In this document: in pieces, positions 30,591 through 43,300 of the stretch
Layout: every line of letters begins with the position of its first letter
How positions within the stretch are numbered: the first letter of the stretch is position 1
Assembly (NCBI GenBank): GCA_951640165.1
Contig: OX621266.1
Span: 744,001 to 808,000 of the forward strand
Direction: 5' to 3'
Source of the DNA: Pseudoips prasinana
Lineage: Eukaryota; Arthropoda; Insecta; Lepidoptera; Nolidae
DNA: 64,000 nt
Translations under genes and position numbers: made by a program
Notes under the pieces: model-generated
What the model saw: the letters and a program-made list of their open reading frames with translations, nothing else
Databases searched by the model: none
What the model was told of the DNA's origin: nothing

Positions 30591-32822
30591 TCTTCGGTTC
30601 CTCCAGTGGAACGCCGGAAGTGTTTACCCCAAAAAAAATGAAGTTATCCATTTAATAAACAAATTCCATCCTGTTATTTTCGCCATATCTGAGACGTGGC
30701 TACTGCCAGATCATCAGTTCAATTTCCCAGGATATTGCACATTCCGCGATGACCGTATTGATGGTTATGGCGGTGCTTCTATTCTGGTAAACAAAGACGT
30801 TCCTTTTTCCCCTCTTTCCCTTCCTATTCATGGCAATGAAATTAATGCTATTGGAGTGAGAGCCATGGGCATTAATTTTATTTCTATTTACATCCCTTCC
30901 CCAAACCCCCTTTGCTTTCAATACATTAAAAATGTGTGTAATTCTTTAACTCCTATAGTTCTTATGGGGGATTTTAATTGTCACAATATGTTATCAATAT
31001 GGGATCTATTCAAAACGATAGTGCTAGCATTGAATTGGTTGAGTTGATGGATGAAGTAGGGCTCTGTGTGCTTAATGATGGTTCTCCCACCAGACTTCCT
31101 CGATTGGGCCAGAGTAAAAGTTGTGTTGACCTTACCTTATGCTCTCCTAACCTGACATCCCAGTTGTAGTGGGAGTGTTTAAACTTGACATATGGTAGTG
31201 ACCACTATCCCATATGTTCCACTTTGATAAGTGGATCTCTACCTCATAGGGATAAGATACCTTTGTTGAAGTATAAGCTTGAGGAGGCTCAATGGGAAGT
31301 ATATCAGTCAACTTTGGATAATAAAATTCAGACTTTCCCGGACAATTGTCTAGATGATTTAGATTTAAGTTGGTCTCTTTTATCTGAAGCTATATCAGAG
31401 GCTGCAGATATTAGCATTCCCCAAAAAAATGCTGCGTCTGGTAAAATATCTTCACCCCCCTGGTGGGATAGACAATGTACAGCAGTAATTAAATCCAGAA
31501 ATGAAGCTGAGTTAAGGTACATTGCCCATATGTCCCCAGGTAATCTAATCCGTTACAACCAGATTACAGCAAGATCCCGAAGGCTTTTCCAAAAGAAAAA
31601 ATATGATGGTGGGAAAAGGTTCTGCTCTTCCCTCTCCCCCTCATCCCCATCATCCCTAGTTTGGAAGCAATTCAAAAAATTCAGAAATGGTAGAGCTAAC
31701 CTAAATTCTTCTCCTATCCCCAGAAATATTGCTATATCTTTTTTTAATAAATTAGCCCCTTCCTTTGTGCCTCAAGCTGGTGACTGTCAGTCCCTTCCCT
31801 GTCTTCCTGGGATTGCCTCTAACCTGCTAGATGTACCTTTCTCTTTAATAGAATTGGATTCTGTCCTACAACACCTGCGTGACTCAGCTCCCGGAATAGA
31901 TGGCTTCCCTTACTCCTTTTTTAAAATGACAGGGCAAATTAGTCGCCAGTTCCTTTTAGACCTAATTAATTCTTCTTTTTACCAAAACCACATTCCTTCT
32001 CAGTGGAAAACACAACTTATTATTCCCATTTTAAAACCAGGTAAATCTCCAAATTGTGCTGACCACTATCGTCCCATTGCTTTGTCCCCAGTTTTTGCGA
32101 AAATCATCGAACATTTAATTAAAAATAGATTGGAGTGGTATTTGGAAAGTAGGGGTCTTTTGGCGGATTCACAGTTTGGATTCCGCAAAGGGTTTAGCAC
32201 TATGCATAGCATTGGCATCTTTATGGCTGATACTCGCATTGCTTTTAGCAATAATGAATCCGTCTTGGCAGTATTTTTAGATATTTCGTCTGCGTATGAC
32301 AGTGTTATCCTATCAATACTCAGAAGTAAATTACGTCAGCTGAATATTCCGATAAGGATGCTCAACTTTATATGCAACCTATTATCTGGCCGCTTAGTCA
32401 ATCTGCATATCCCAGGGGAAAGATTTGAACCCAGATCTGTTTGGCGGGGTCTCCCGCAAGGCTCAGTCTTGAGTCCCCTGCTCTACAGTGTTTATACCTC
32501 AGACCTGCACAAGTCCCTCAACAGTAACTGCTCAATTCTACAGTATGCAGACGATTTGTGTCTGTACGTAATTAATTCATCTATTGCCATAGCTACGGAA
32601 TCCATGCAGGTTTCCCTCAATTCGCTTAATTCCTGGCTTTTCAGACATGGCCTACAATTGTCGACATCTAAAAGCTCTGCTGTTGTCTTCTCTAGAAAAA
32701 GAATAATCCCCAGTATACGCCTTGAGATTGAAGGATCCCCCATTAAGGTCGAGGAAAAAGCGAAATTTCTTGGCGTAATTCTTGACTCTAAATTATATGG
32801 TGCCCAACATTTTAATTACATT
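30583..32822 (+). pseudogene. I-1 ORF2, endonuclease and RT part
   Basis: The start MDLRFLQWNAGSVYPKKNEV holds the endonuclease Asn; ISETWLL holds the Glu; LMGDFNCHN holds the GDFN motif; and YGSDHYPI (near 31193) gives the SDH motif. A frame break near 30990-31030 and a stop at 31167 split the endonuclease. RT: HYRPIALSPVF, FLDISSAYDSV (Asp), GLPQGSVLSPLLY and YADDLCLYV (Asp-Asp) are intact within 31185-32822. The frame is then broken by insertion of element A at about 32822. Overall a recently decayed copy. Confidence 0.83.
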
Positions 32823-33248
32823 CAAATCAAATCAAATCTTTTTTTGCTCAAATATGGTACATAAGGTCTTAATGAAAAGGTTATAATCCAACATATTCTG
32901 ACCTGAGGTCGTGCAAATATACGAGTACATATATGTAGTTTAGAAACTTAATCTAATTATAAATTAATCTATTAAATTACATTATTATTTCGACTTATAT
33001 TCTAGATATTCTTTAGTTCTATAAAAACATTTCTCTTTGAGGAAATTAAATAAGCTCTTCCTAAATTGAGGTAATGACATTTTTTTTATATGTAACGGAA
33101 GGTTATTATGTATTTTTATTGCCATGCAATATGCATTTTTTTTGAAAATCTCTAGTCTTATTCTAGGTAATTTAATTTGGCTTTATGTCTAGACATGATA
33201 TCAAAATGTTCGAATAAGTTCGGATGTTTTTTAACTAAAATGCATATT

Positions 33249-34400
33249 TCATATATATATATATATATACGGTAATGGAAGAATGTTATATTTATTAAAT
33301 AAAGGTTTGTAACTTTCCAAGAAACTAGCCCCACACAGGGCTCTAATGCACTTCTTTTGTGCTATGAAAACTTTATCTATTTCTACTGAGTTGCCCCATA
33401 CGATTATTCCATACCTAAGTAAAGAAGAGACATAAGCATGGTACGCCACTAGTGCGGTATTTACGTTAACAGTTTGTCTAATTTTCTTTAGTACAAATAC
33501 AAAACGGTCTATTTTATTAACTAATTTTTCAATATGTGGTTTCCAGTTGCAATATTTGTCCATAGTGATACCTAAAAATACACAATCATCGACACTACTT
33601 AAACGAGTGTTATTATATTCTATTATATTTGTCTTATTCATGTTAATTTTTAAATTATTGTGGTTAAGCCAGTTTATGGTACTATCGAGAGCAAAGTTAA
33701 TGTCTTTTTGTAATTGGCCTTTTGTGTTGTTTTTTATAATTAGTGTAGTGTCATCTGCAAAGAGAATAGAATCTTGATTTAAAGCATCTGGAAGGTCGTT
33801 AATGTACAATAAGAATAGAAGCGGGGCTAAGATACTCCCTTGTGGTGTACCATATTTGTTTGTTTTGTAAGTCGATCTATAGTTAATTTGTTCAAAATTT
33901 CTAGTTTTTGTAATTTTCACACATTGTATACGGTTCTCGAGATAACTTTTGATCCATTCGTGAGCATTTCCACGTATTCCGTATTTATATATCTTAGAAA
34001 GTAAAGTTTGATGGCAGACGCAATCAAATGCTTTTTTCATGTCCAGGAAGAGACAGGCTATCATGGATTTGTCATTAAGGGTTTCCGTTATGTGTTTGAC
34101 CAATGTAAAACAGGCTAGAGCTGTTGAACTTTCTCTTCTAAAACCAAATTGTTCCTTTTTAAGAATTTTACATGTCGTTAGAAAGTTTTCCATTTTAATG
34201 TACATAGCCTTCTCAAATATTTTTGAAAGTATGGGTATTAAAGTTATTGGCCGGTAGTTACTCATGTCTGTTTTGATTCCTTTTTTGAATAAAGGCTTAA
34301 CAATTGATGTCTTGAGTCGGGTGGGGAATTTTCCTTCTATGAATGATAAGTTAAGTAAGTATGTCAGGGGAGCTAAAATGCATGGTGCGCATGTTTTCAA
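33249..34400 (-). pseudogene. Element A ORF2 reverse transcriptase
   Basis: An open 383-residue frame: KPLFKKGIKTDMSNYRPITLIP, CLFLDMKKAFDCV (Asp), KYGTPQGSILAPLLFLLYIND, and SILFADDTTLIIKNN (Asp-Asp), then a thumb region FLGITMDKYCNWKPHIEKL. Catalytic residues are intact. The C-terminus runs into a TA repeat (33250-33272), giving an artificial YIYIYI end, so the last tens of residues are lost. The linker between endonuclease and RT (34400-35110) contains several frame breaks. Confidence 0.82.
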
Positions 34401-35109
34401 TACTACAGTGCTTAAATCGTCGTACCCTGTCGAATGGGTATTTTTTAATGAGTGAATAATCTGAAAAGTTTGAATTTTATCTATTGGTCTAAGAAAAATA
34501 GTTTTAGAGTTAAATGGGATGTTAGTTATAAGTATTTGTTGATGTTTGTGATTATTAAATGCGGGGGTGTTATTTTTTTATGTATAAAATTCATTAAATA
34601 ATTCGCAAATTTGCTCTGGATGGTCGTAAGATTTTTTATTAAATTCTATTTTATCGATTTCTGTTTTTTTATCTATGGTATTTTTATTTTCTTTTATAAT
34701 ATTCCACGCTGCTCTACTGGTATTTTTCGCATTTTTTATATAATTGAGACTATTTATTTGTTGCGCTTTATTAATACATTGTTTAAGTATTTTTGTGTAG
34801 TTTTCATATATTATTTTGTTACGTTTTTTATTGTCTTTATAAAGATGATATTTTAGGTATAGGATTCTTTTTTTAAATACAGCATTTTTTTATATTTTTA
34901 GTTAGGTTCCGGTTTTTAACGTGTTTTTTTGTATTCTTTATTTTTTTTATGGGAAAACATAAGTTATAAAATAGTGTAATAATATCATGAAAACAGTTAA
35001 ACGCATCGTCTGTTGCTTGGCATTCGTATACTTCTGAAAAGGATAAACTTAAACAGTTAAACAGTTTTTTAATTTTGTTACGTTTTCTCTAGTTATGTCT
35101 CTTATTTTT

Positions 35110-35835
35110 TTAAACCAGTAACGAGGAGAGCTTTTTGTATAGTGCTTGATCTCTATACAAAATAGTTAACGATTGGGCGGTCTCGTGGTCTGAGAGTGCT
35201 AGGTAGTGAAGATTGGGCTTACTATCATGAATATTACTAACTATAAGATCTATGCATGATTTTTTACGGGTTGGTAATTGAATATGACTTTTTAGATTAT
35301 TGTTGCTAAGAATAGATAAAAGCTCTTTAGATTGTTTACAGGATTTAAGTATGTCGATGTTCCAGTCTCCACACAATATTAATTTTTTGTTTGACTTTTT
35401 ACATAACTTATCTATAAGTATTTCTAATTTATTAAGGAATATAGTTGTTTCTGATGTAGGCGTCCTATAGATACAAACTATTATGAGACCGTAAAGAACT
35501 ATGTCGATTGCACAGTATTCAAAATTATGGGCAGATGCTAATGGGAGGTTTAACAGTTCTTTACATTCTAGATCATGCCTTAATAGGATGCAAGAGCCAC
35601 CTCGACGTTGATTAGGACGAGAAAAGTATGATACTAGTTTGTAGTTACCTATACGGAGGTTAGATTCAGAACCGTATTTCATAAAAGTTTCTGTTAAGCA
35701 GATTATATCTATTTTCCCGAGGTCTTTCGATAAGTGCGTTATGGCGACCTCAATGAGCTCTTGCTTGTTAAGTATTCCCGCAATATTTTGATGAATAAGG
35801 GTGAGTTTTTCAGGTTTAATCTGATTTACGAAAAC
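35110..35835 (-). pseudogene. Element A ORF2 endonuclease
   Basis: Begins KLTLIHQNIAGILNKQELIE (Asn of the AP-endonuclease fold), then IICLTETFMKYG (Glu), RRGGSCILLRHD, ILCGDWNIDILKS (Asp/Asn), and LALSDHETAQSLTI (Asp-His). All active-site motifs remain, but the frame stops near 35110 and does not run on into the RT. It lies immediately downstream of ORF1 on the minus strand. Confidence 0.8.
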
Positions 35836-36436
35836 ATTTAGTACTGGGAGGTGTTGTAATTTGGTCTTGTTCCGTAAAAAATGATGTTATTTTAGTTTGA
35901 GTAGTTACTATTTGTAATTCTGTATTATTCATATTTTGTGGAAGTGAATAGTGGTGTTTAGTGGCCTTATTTTTAATTTGGGACATAATTTCCTCTTGGT
36001 AGCGTTTGTAATCTATCTCAGTGTTCAATTTAAAACATACATTTGAAAGGTAGTTTTTATGGTCATTTTTCCAATTAAAGCTAGAGTTCTTTGAAGCCAT
36101 GTTGCGTATTTTCAAATATTTACAATTTTTATAGTTTAGAGTTATTAGTTCAATTCTATCATTAATCATATTCTCATTTATATAAGGGTTGTATCTTATG
36201 TTTGTTACAAATACTATATGTTCGCGAAGTTTAAACAGTACATTGCATAATTCCGATATTAAGCTATAAGGGTGCTTATCGTTGGATCCAAGTGTTATGA
36301 ATATGATATCTTTTGGAATTAATGTATTTATAAAGTTTTCATTGCAGCTTTCCAAAATCTGTGTACTTGTGGCGTATAGTTTTATAATCGATGTAACCTT
36401 ATACTGATCATTCCATTTGTTGGATCTGTTTTTCAT
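35816..36436 (-). pseudogene. Element A ORF1, C-terminal part of an SGNH-esterase-like protein
   Basis: The open frame includes DIIFITLGSNDKHPYSLISE, matching the GxND block of SGNH hydrolases (oxyanion-hole Asn), followed by a strand HIVFVTNIRYNPY. The later SFNWKNDHKNYLS could contain the DxxH catalytic block (NDHKN), though the spacing is uncertain. The nucleophile block lies upstream and is lost to truncation. Esterase ORF1 proteins are known in CR1-like LINEs; their exact role, perhaps lipid or membrane contact, is unsettled. It ends just before ORF2. Confidence 0.68.
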
Positions 36437-36462
36437 AATATTTTTATTTAGACCGAGACTTA

Positions 36463-38013
36463 TATTTCATCAAAATGTGAAAAAAATGTCAATATGCTAA
36501 GGGCTCTTGCGGGTGTTTAGTGGGGAGCCCATCCATTTACTCTGAAACTAATATATAATGCAACTGTAAGGAGTTTACTGGATTACGGCTCTTTTTTTCT
36601 AGAACCATGCAGGAAAGTTGCTTTGGCAAAATTAGATGCCGTCCAGTATAAGTCTCTACGCATTGTATTAGGCTGCATGAGGTCCACCCCTACAAATGCT
36701 CTGCAAGTTGAAGCTTGTGACCCTCCTCTTTTTCTGCGCCGACAGTACCTTGCTGATAGATTCCTTTTTAAATCATACTTTTTGAAAAATCATAAGCTCT
36801 TAACTAAACTAGCCCAATTATATAATTTATGCAGAAGAAATGAATATTGGCAGCATAAAGATCCTCCCTTGATCCTTAATTCATTTAGGAAAATTCGAAG
36901 GATTGAAGAAAATACTCCTATTCGCCAATTTAATCTCTTCCCTTTGTACAGTTGTTCATATGAAATAATTAATTATTATCCAAATTATATCCACACATTG
37001 GTTTGAGTAAAGATTCAATCCAAGCTAATTCTGTTTTTTCTTCATTAATTTATGATAAATGGAAAGAGTATCATAAGTTTTTTACCAACGCATCAAAACT
37101 ATCTCTTTATAGTAAAACTGGTATTTCTGTTTTTTACTTGAATTCCAATATTACTCTCCAATTCCAATGTCCGCCAGAGGCGTCTGTTTTCACCGGAGAG
37201 TGCATTGGTATCCTTGAGGCATGTCAGTTTATCCTATCTCATAATTTGATTACTAAGGTAATAGTTTTTTCGGATTCAAAAAGTGCGTTACAAGCAATAA
37301 TTAAAAATCCTTTCAAGGACAGTTTACGTAGTCCTATTATTGCCGAAATTAGAAAATGTCTGCATTTTTCTTTTCTTAAAAATATTGAGGTACTACTAGT
37401 ATGGATTCCAGCACATGTTGGTATTAGCGGTAATGAATATGCTGATGCAGCAGCTAAAGCAGCCGTTTCTAGTGATATTGCCGATAGGAAGTACTATTCT
37501 ATTCAAATTTATGATTTACTGCATATGGCAAAGGTGGACCTTACCAATTCATGGCAGTGCTGTTGGAATAAATCTAGTAAGATTAAGGGCAAAAGTTACG
37601 CATCAATCCAACCTGATATTCCAGCTAAACCTTGGTTTCATAAATATAAAAAGGTTAGCAAAATTATTACTTCGGTAATTTGTAGAATACGCCTGGATTT
37701 TTGTTGCACCCCAGTCTTCTTGCACAAGATTCGAGTAAGGGACAATTCGTTATGTGAATGTGGATTGGCGGATGGCTCGTTGGATCACATTTTTCTAAAT
37801 TGTCAACTGTATGGTTTATCCTCTTTTGAAGATGTCATTCTAAAATTAAAAATTCAACATCCTGTGAATGTGCGCCATCTGCTATCATTCTTTCCTGACC
37901 CTTTAATTATCAAAGCCTTTATTAAATTTATAGCAACTAACAAGATAAAGTTACCTATAATTATATTGTATGTATTATGTATTCTTCTAGTATTCTTACA
38001 TAAGTATGTTTAA
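36463..38013 (+). pseudogene. I-1 ORF2, C-terminal part with RNase H
   Basis: Resumes with KCEKNVNMLRALAGV, then a frame running to 37006 and, after a one-base shift, 37003-38013. The RNase H domain (about 37080-37480) reads FFTNASK where I-2 has FFTDASK, so the first catalytic Asp is changed to Asn (37087-37089). The other acidic residues are present (TGECIGILEA, FSDSKSA, GNEYADAAAK). A Cys-His segment follows (CRIRLDFCC...CECG...LDHIFLNC), typical of the C-terminus of I-type ORF2. The 3' UTR follows to the A-run. Confidence 0.83.
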
Positions 38014-38182
38014 TTTTACTAACACTTATTCTGTGTTTGTCTTTGTTTCAGGTACTTAAATATTTCCACAATTGAGTTTTAAATTCTCATATACTTGCCA
38101 TCTTTACAAACCCATGTTGACCCATTACATGACACTGGCAGAAATTGCTGAGCATTCGGCAGATTGCCATAAAAAAAAAAAA

Positions 38183-38622
38183 AGTGATAAAGTTGAAAAT
38201 CTATAAAAGAAATATGTCAGATTGGGGAAGCTGGATGTGCTGGCGTCTGTACGTATTTTTATAATAAAACTTGAACGAATGGTGAAGCAGTAAATTACAC
38301 TCTACCCGCGTTTTATTTTATAAAAAGTCACCAGCACGACATTGGATTATCTCAGATAATCCAATGTCGTGCGCCTTCGTTCATTTCGTTATTCTACCGC
38401 GACCGACGAACATTGTACTCTTAAAATGTAAGTCTAATTATTACCAGTGATATACCTATTTCTAGCTTTAATTATATTAATCTCTTTAATTAAGACTGAA
38501 GAGTGTTAAAACTAATTATAACGAAGTAATTAGATATAATATATTTTATTTTTGCAAATCACCGCGAGTTCTTGTCGCCGCGCCCCGCCATTTTAGTTTA
38601 CTTTAATTTAAACTATTTTAAA
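38183..38622. other. Spacer between I-1 and I-2 with a palindrome
   Basis: No gene seen. It holds a 39-base palindrome at 38334-38372 and ends with the left TSD of I-2 (AAACTATTTTAAA, 38610-38622). CCGCGCCCCGCC near 38578 is a small GC island. Confidence 0.45.
38334..38372. repeat. Perfect palindrome, 19 bp arms, 1-base centre
   Basis: GCACGACATTGGATTATCT at left is exactly inverse to 38354-38372, with a single C between. Confidence 0.92.
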
Positions 38623-38835
38623 GATTTTTTTTTTCTGCTTGTAGTGTTTATGGCGAGCACATGTGGTAGAATTTCTAATAACTAATTTTAGCATTAAAAT
38701 TACGATTTTGGTGTTATTTTTGGTGCCTCTTGTGTTGGTGATTGTTTTATGTTTGTGTGAATCGTATATATTTATATTTGTTGACTAGTGGTAAGTTTTA
38801 TTTTCTAATCTTGAATCGGCTTATGCCGGACGACC

Positions 38836-40313
38836 ATGGATGTGGATGATCCGCATCCTGGCCGGCCGCCAGATCCTTCAAATTCATTAGATGTTGCTAA
38901 GGTAGTTGTGGAGTCAATTTCTCAGGACGGTTTTACATATACTCCTAGCTTGACAGTTCCTTTGGATAATTTCGAGGTTATAGAAAACTCTCAGAGCAAT
39001 GCTATTAATGAGGATAACCCACCCTTGAAAAAGGCTAATATGCAGCAAGATCCAGTTCTTCCTAACCCAACTCTTATTAGTCGCGAGAGGTATTCGAACA
39101 GGGATGTGGCTCCTTTCTTGGTCCATATCTCCTACAAATCTGACGACCCTGCTGCAGGTACATCAATTCACCCAATAAAGTTTGGTCAGTTAATGATGCG
39201 AATGAATATCAAAATGTTATTCAGGACGGTGTCAAGAAAGTAGGTCGGAATAGAATTGCTGTGGAATTTAAAACACCTGAGGATGCAAATGCTTTTCTTG
39301 GAAATAGCGAAATAGTAGCTAAGGGCTATACATCTACTATTCCTACGTATAATATTACCCGGATGGGTGTTGTTACAGGGGTGCCAACTGATTGGTCCGA
39401 AACAGAGATCTTTGAAAATTTAAAATCTCCTTCAGGGTGTGGTCTCATTTTAAAGGTTAGACGTATCAACCGTAAGGTGGTATCAGAGGGTACCACAGAG
39501 TGGAAGCCCACACCTTCGGTTGTTCTAACCTTTGACGGTCAATCTCTTCCTAGCAGGATTTTTTGTTTTTACAATTCCCTACCAGTTTCCCTATATTACT
39601 TCCCTACTGTGCAATGTTTCGGATGTTGCAAGTATGGTCACACTAGATCAAAATGTAGATCAAACCCAAAATGTTACCGCTGTGGTGGTGAACATTTTGG
39701 AGAAAATTGCTCAGTAGATGAACCAGTGTGTTTTTATTGTGAAGGCCCTCATGCAGCTAATAGTAGAAGCTGCCCAGAACACCAAAGGCAAAAAAATATA
39801 AAAATTATTATGACTGAAAATAATATATCTTATGCTGAAGCTTCTAAAAAACTCCCTTCAGTTTATAAGTCATATGCCGATGTTTCTTCTACAAATCCTG
39901 GATCTTCTCTTCATTATGTCTCCCCTCTAAATCCTTCCAAATCCAGGTCCCAACAACAACAGGTTATAACCCCGACCAAAACTTCATATAGAAAAGTTAT
40001 ATCTATTAATCCTAAAAAGCGTCCTCGTTTAGATCCTGGATATGACCATAAGGCTCACCAGGAACTTATCAACAACTACTCCTATAGTCCTTCTTCAAAT
40101 GGTTGTGCCCTAGCTGGGAAACAAATATCTCCTTCTGAGGAGGATTCTTCTAAGGAGTTAGAAGCTTTAGTTATCCACCTTACCTCCTTTTTGTTAAAAC
40201 ACCAGTTATCGGACCACGTTGCCTATAATTTAATTACTGCAGTGCAATCACAGCGAAATGGATCTCCTGTTTCTTCAGTGGAACGCCAGGAGCGTGGTTC
40301 CATAAAAAAGTGA
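38836..40313 (+). pseudogene. I-2 ORF1, gag-like protein with one frameshift
   Basis: RNA-binding structural protein. The first frame (from ATG 38836: MDVDDPHPGRPPD) shifts near 39180-39245 and continues in the frame reaching 40313. After the shift: VGRNRIAVEFKTPEDANAFL and MGVVTGVPTDWSETEIFENL, an RRM-like arrangement as in I-element ORF1. Then come knuckles CFGCCKYGHTRSKC, CYRCGGEHFGENC and CFYCEGPHAANSRSC, followed by a Ser/Pro linker and PKKRPRLDPGYDHKAHQEL. The 3' end overlaps the start of ORF2 (ATG about 40258). Only one indel separates this from an intact gene. Confidence 0.82.
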
Positions 40314-43300
40314 AATTGCCCATTTAATCAATGTTCATCACCCCACAATTTTTGCCATCTCTGAGACGTGGCTTACCCCACGCCTTCACTTCAACTTTCC
40401 AGGATACAGTACATTCCGCGATGACCGTGCTGATGGTTATGGTGGTTCTGCTATCCTGGTAAATAATGTCCTCGTTGGTCTAGCGGTAGCGTGTTCACCC
40501 GCAGAAAACGAGGTCCTGGGTTCAAATCCCGGGTCGGGCCAAAAAGTGATTTTGGGACTTTTCTGTAAAAAGAAAAAATTCTCAGCATCAGCCCGAAGTC
40601 TGGGAGTTGGCGGTATTATACCCCCGTGCCTCGGAGAGCACGTAAAGCCGTCGGTCCTGTACCTGACCTCTTTCCGGTCGTGTCGCATAGGCGTCCCATC
40701 GGATCATGAGAGTGATGGAATAGAAAGTGCTCCTGTGTTTGCGCACACACTTGAGCACTATAATATGTCCCGCGCAGATGGCTAATCTCTGTTGAGACTG
40801 GCCGCCGTGGCCGAAATTCGGCTAGGAGGACATTATTATTATTAAATAATGTCCTACCATACACCCTTCTTACTCTTCCCAGGCATGGAAACGAAATTAA
40901 TGCAATAGGAGTGAGAGTACTCGGTATTAATTTTGTTTCTATTTACCTCCCATCCCCCAATTCCTATAGTTTTCAATATATTAAAAATATTTGTTATTCA
41001 TTGTCACCTGTTATTCTCTTGGGCGATTTCAATTCTCACCATACACTTTGGGGTTCTAATCAGAATGATAGGGCAGGTATAGAATTGGTTGAACTAATAG
41101 ACGAAGTTGGTTTATGCATACTCAATGACGGTTCTCCCACCAGACTTCCAAGATTGGGTCAGAGTAAGAGTTGTGTAGACCTAACCCTATGCTCTCCTAA
41201 TTTAACTGCTCAGCTAGAGTGGAAATGTCTAAGCTTGACCTATGGTAGTGATCACTACCCCACTTGTACTACTTTGATTGGGGGATCTTTACCACATAAA
41301 GTCAAAACACCTTTATTAAAATACAGAGTTGAGAGTGCTAATTGGGATATGTATAAAGAAACATTGGAAAATGAAATTTATTCTTTACCCCAAATTACAA
41401 TCCATAATCTAGATTCTTGCTTATCTCTGTTCTCTGACGCTGTTACATTGGCTGCTGATGAGAGCATACCTTTAAAAAATTCAGCCTCTGGTAAATTATC
41501 ATCTCCACCCTGGTGGGATAGAGAATGTACTGCAATAATTAGAGCCAGAAATGAAGCTGAATTAAATTACATTAGCAACATGTCTCCAGATAATTTAATT
41601 CGCTATAACCAGATAGTAGCAAAATCCAAGAGATTGTTTAGGAAAAAAAAATATGACAGTTGGAAAAAATTTTGCTTCTCTCTGTCTCCTTCATCTTCAG
41701 CTTCCCAAGTTTGGAAAAAATTTAAGAAATTTAAGCGTGGCTACTCTTTACAAAATAACCCCCCTATCCCACAAGATATTGCGGCAAAATTTCTTAATAA
41801 ACTAGCTCCAGCCTTTGTGCCCCTTTTGGAGGAATGTCCATCATGTCCTGGAGCTGTTGAAATTTCCAGTGATCCCTTAGATGATCCTTTTTCACTTCAG
41901 GAGTTGAATGCAGTACTGAAACATCTACGGGACTCTGCACCTGGGGTAGATGGTTTCCCATATTCTTTTTTTAAAATGACTGGTCAGAACAGCCGTCTGT
42001 ACCTTTTAAATTTAATAAATACTTGTTTTATTTATAGTTATGTCCCTTGTCACTGGAAATCTTTACTTATAATTCCATTATTGAAGCCAGGCAAATCTCC
42101 CAATTGTGCTGATAACTATCGACCAATTGCTTTGTCCCCAACTATTTGCAAAATTTTGGAACATTTAATGAAGCGTAGATTGGAGTGGTTTCTAGAGAGT
42201 AGGGGTCTCCTAGCGGACTCTCAGTTTGGATTCCGTAAGGGGTTCAGTACCATGGATAGCATTGGCATCTTCATGGCAGATACTCGCTTAGCTTTTAGCG
42301 TTAATAAATCAGTCGTAGCGGTTTTCTTAGACATCTCATCTGCATATGATAGTGTACCCCTTTCCGTACTCCGCAGTAAATTACGCCTCCTGAGTATTCC
42401 GGTAAGGATGTTAAATTGTTTATGCAATCTTTTGTCTGACCGCGCTGTCAACCTACATGTCCCAGGAGAAAGGTTTGATGCCAGGTCAGTTTGGAAGGGA
42501 CTACCCCAAGGATCGGTTTTGAGCCCCTTGCTATATAATATTTATACTTCAGATCTTCATAAAGCCCTCAATTCTGATTGTCAAATACTGCAATATGCAG
42601 ATGATTTGTGTTTATATGTGTCAGGAGCATCTGTCACTGCTGCTGCAGATTCCATGCAGGTATCACTCAGTTCACTATATTATTGGCTTTATAATCATGG
42701 TTTAAAATTATCGCCCTCTAAGAGTTCTGCTGTAGTATTCTCCCGTAAACGAATCATTCCTGATGTACACCTTGAGGTTGAGGGGTCTCCCATTAAGGTT
42801 GTAGATAAGGTGGAATTTCTTGGTGTCATCTTGGATGCCAAACTAAGTGGGACAGATCATATTAACTTCATGACTCATAAATGTGAAAAAAATATCAACA
42901 TGTTACGTGCCCTTGCGGGTGTTTGGTGGGGAGCTCATCCTTTTACTCTAAAACTTATTTATAATGCGACAATAAGGAGTTTACTGGACTATGGATCCTT
43001 CATTCTAGAACCATGCAGTAAAGTTGCCTTGTCAAAATTTGATGCAATACAAGCAAAGTCCCTTCGCATTGTAATGGGTTGTATGAGGTCCACACCGACA
43101 AACGCTCTGCAAGTAGAGGCTTGTGATCCTCCCCTTATCCTGCGCCGACAATATCTTGCTGATAGGTTCATTTACAAGGCATGTTTCCTCAAAGATCATA
43201 AGTTAACAGCAAAATTATCTCACTTGGACAATCTATGCATACGGGAGGACTATTGGAAGAATAAGGACCCCCCTTTAATTTTAAATTCATTCAGAAAAAT

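Larger units (their letters stand above)
32823..36462 (-). mobile_element. CR1/Daphne-like LINE A inserted in I-1
   Basis: Minus-strand element. Its 3' end (left) is a short GATTT repeat (plus-strand TCAAATCAAATCAAATC at 32821-32837) rather than poly(A), as in CR1-superfamily LINEs. Order on the minus strand: C-terminal half of an SGNH-like ORF1, ORF2 endonuclease, degenerate linker, RT. It is 5'-truncated in ORF1. At most about 5 bases of TSD are visible. Clade assignment (Daphne-like) is from memory of esterase-bearing ORF1 elements and is tentative; CR1 superfamily is safer. Confidence 0.75.
30095..38182 (+). mobile_element. I-type LINE 1 (5'-truncated, RNase H-bearing; split by element A)
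   Basis: Coding similarity to the full-length I-2 starts in the ORF1 tail at about 30095. It is interrupted at about 32822-36462 by a minus-strand LINE, resumes, and ends in a 3' UTR finishing GGCAGATTGCCAT plus A13 (38170-38182). The order endonuclease, RT, RNase H fits the I superfamily. No TSD recognised. Confidence 0.85.

Noticed and set aside
40473..40545. Possible functional tRNA gene
   Set aside because: A and B boxes are present, but the acceptor stem does not close, a TSD and SINE body surround it, and it ends in an ATT tail; it is a SINE head.
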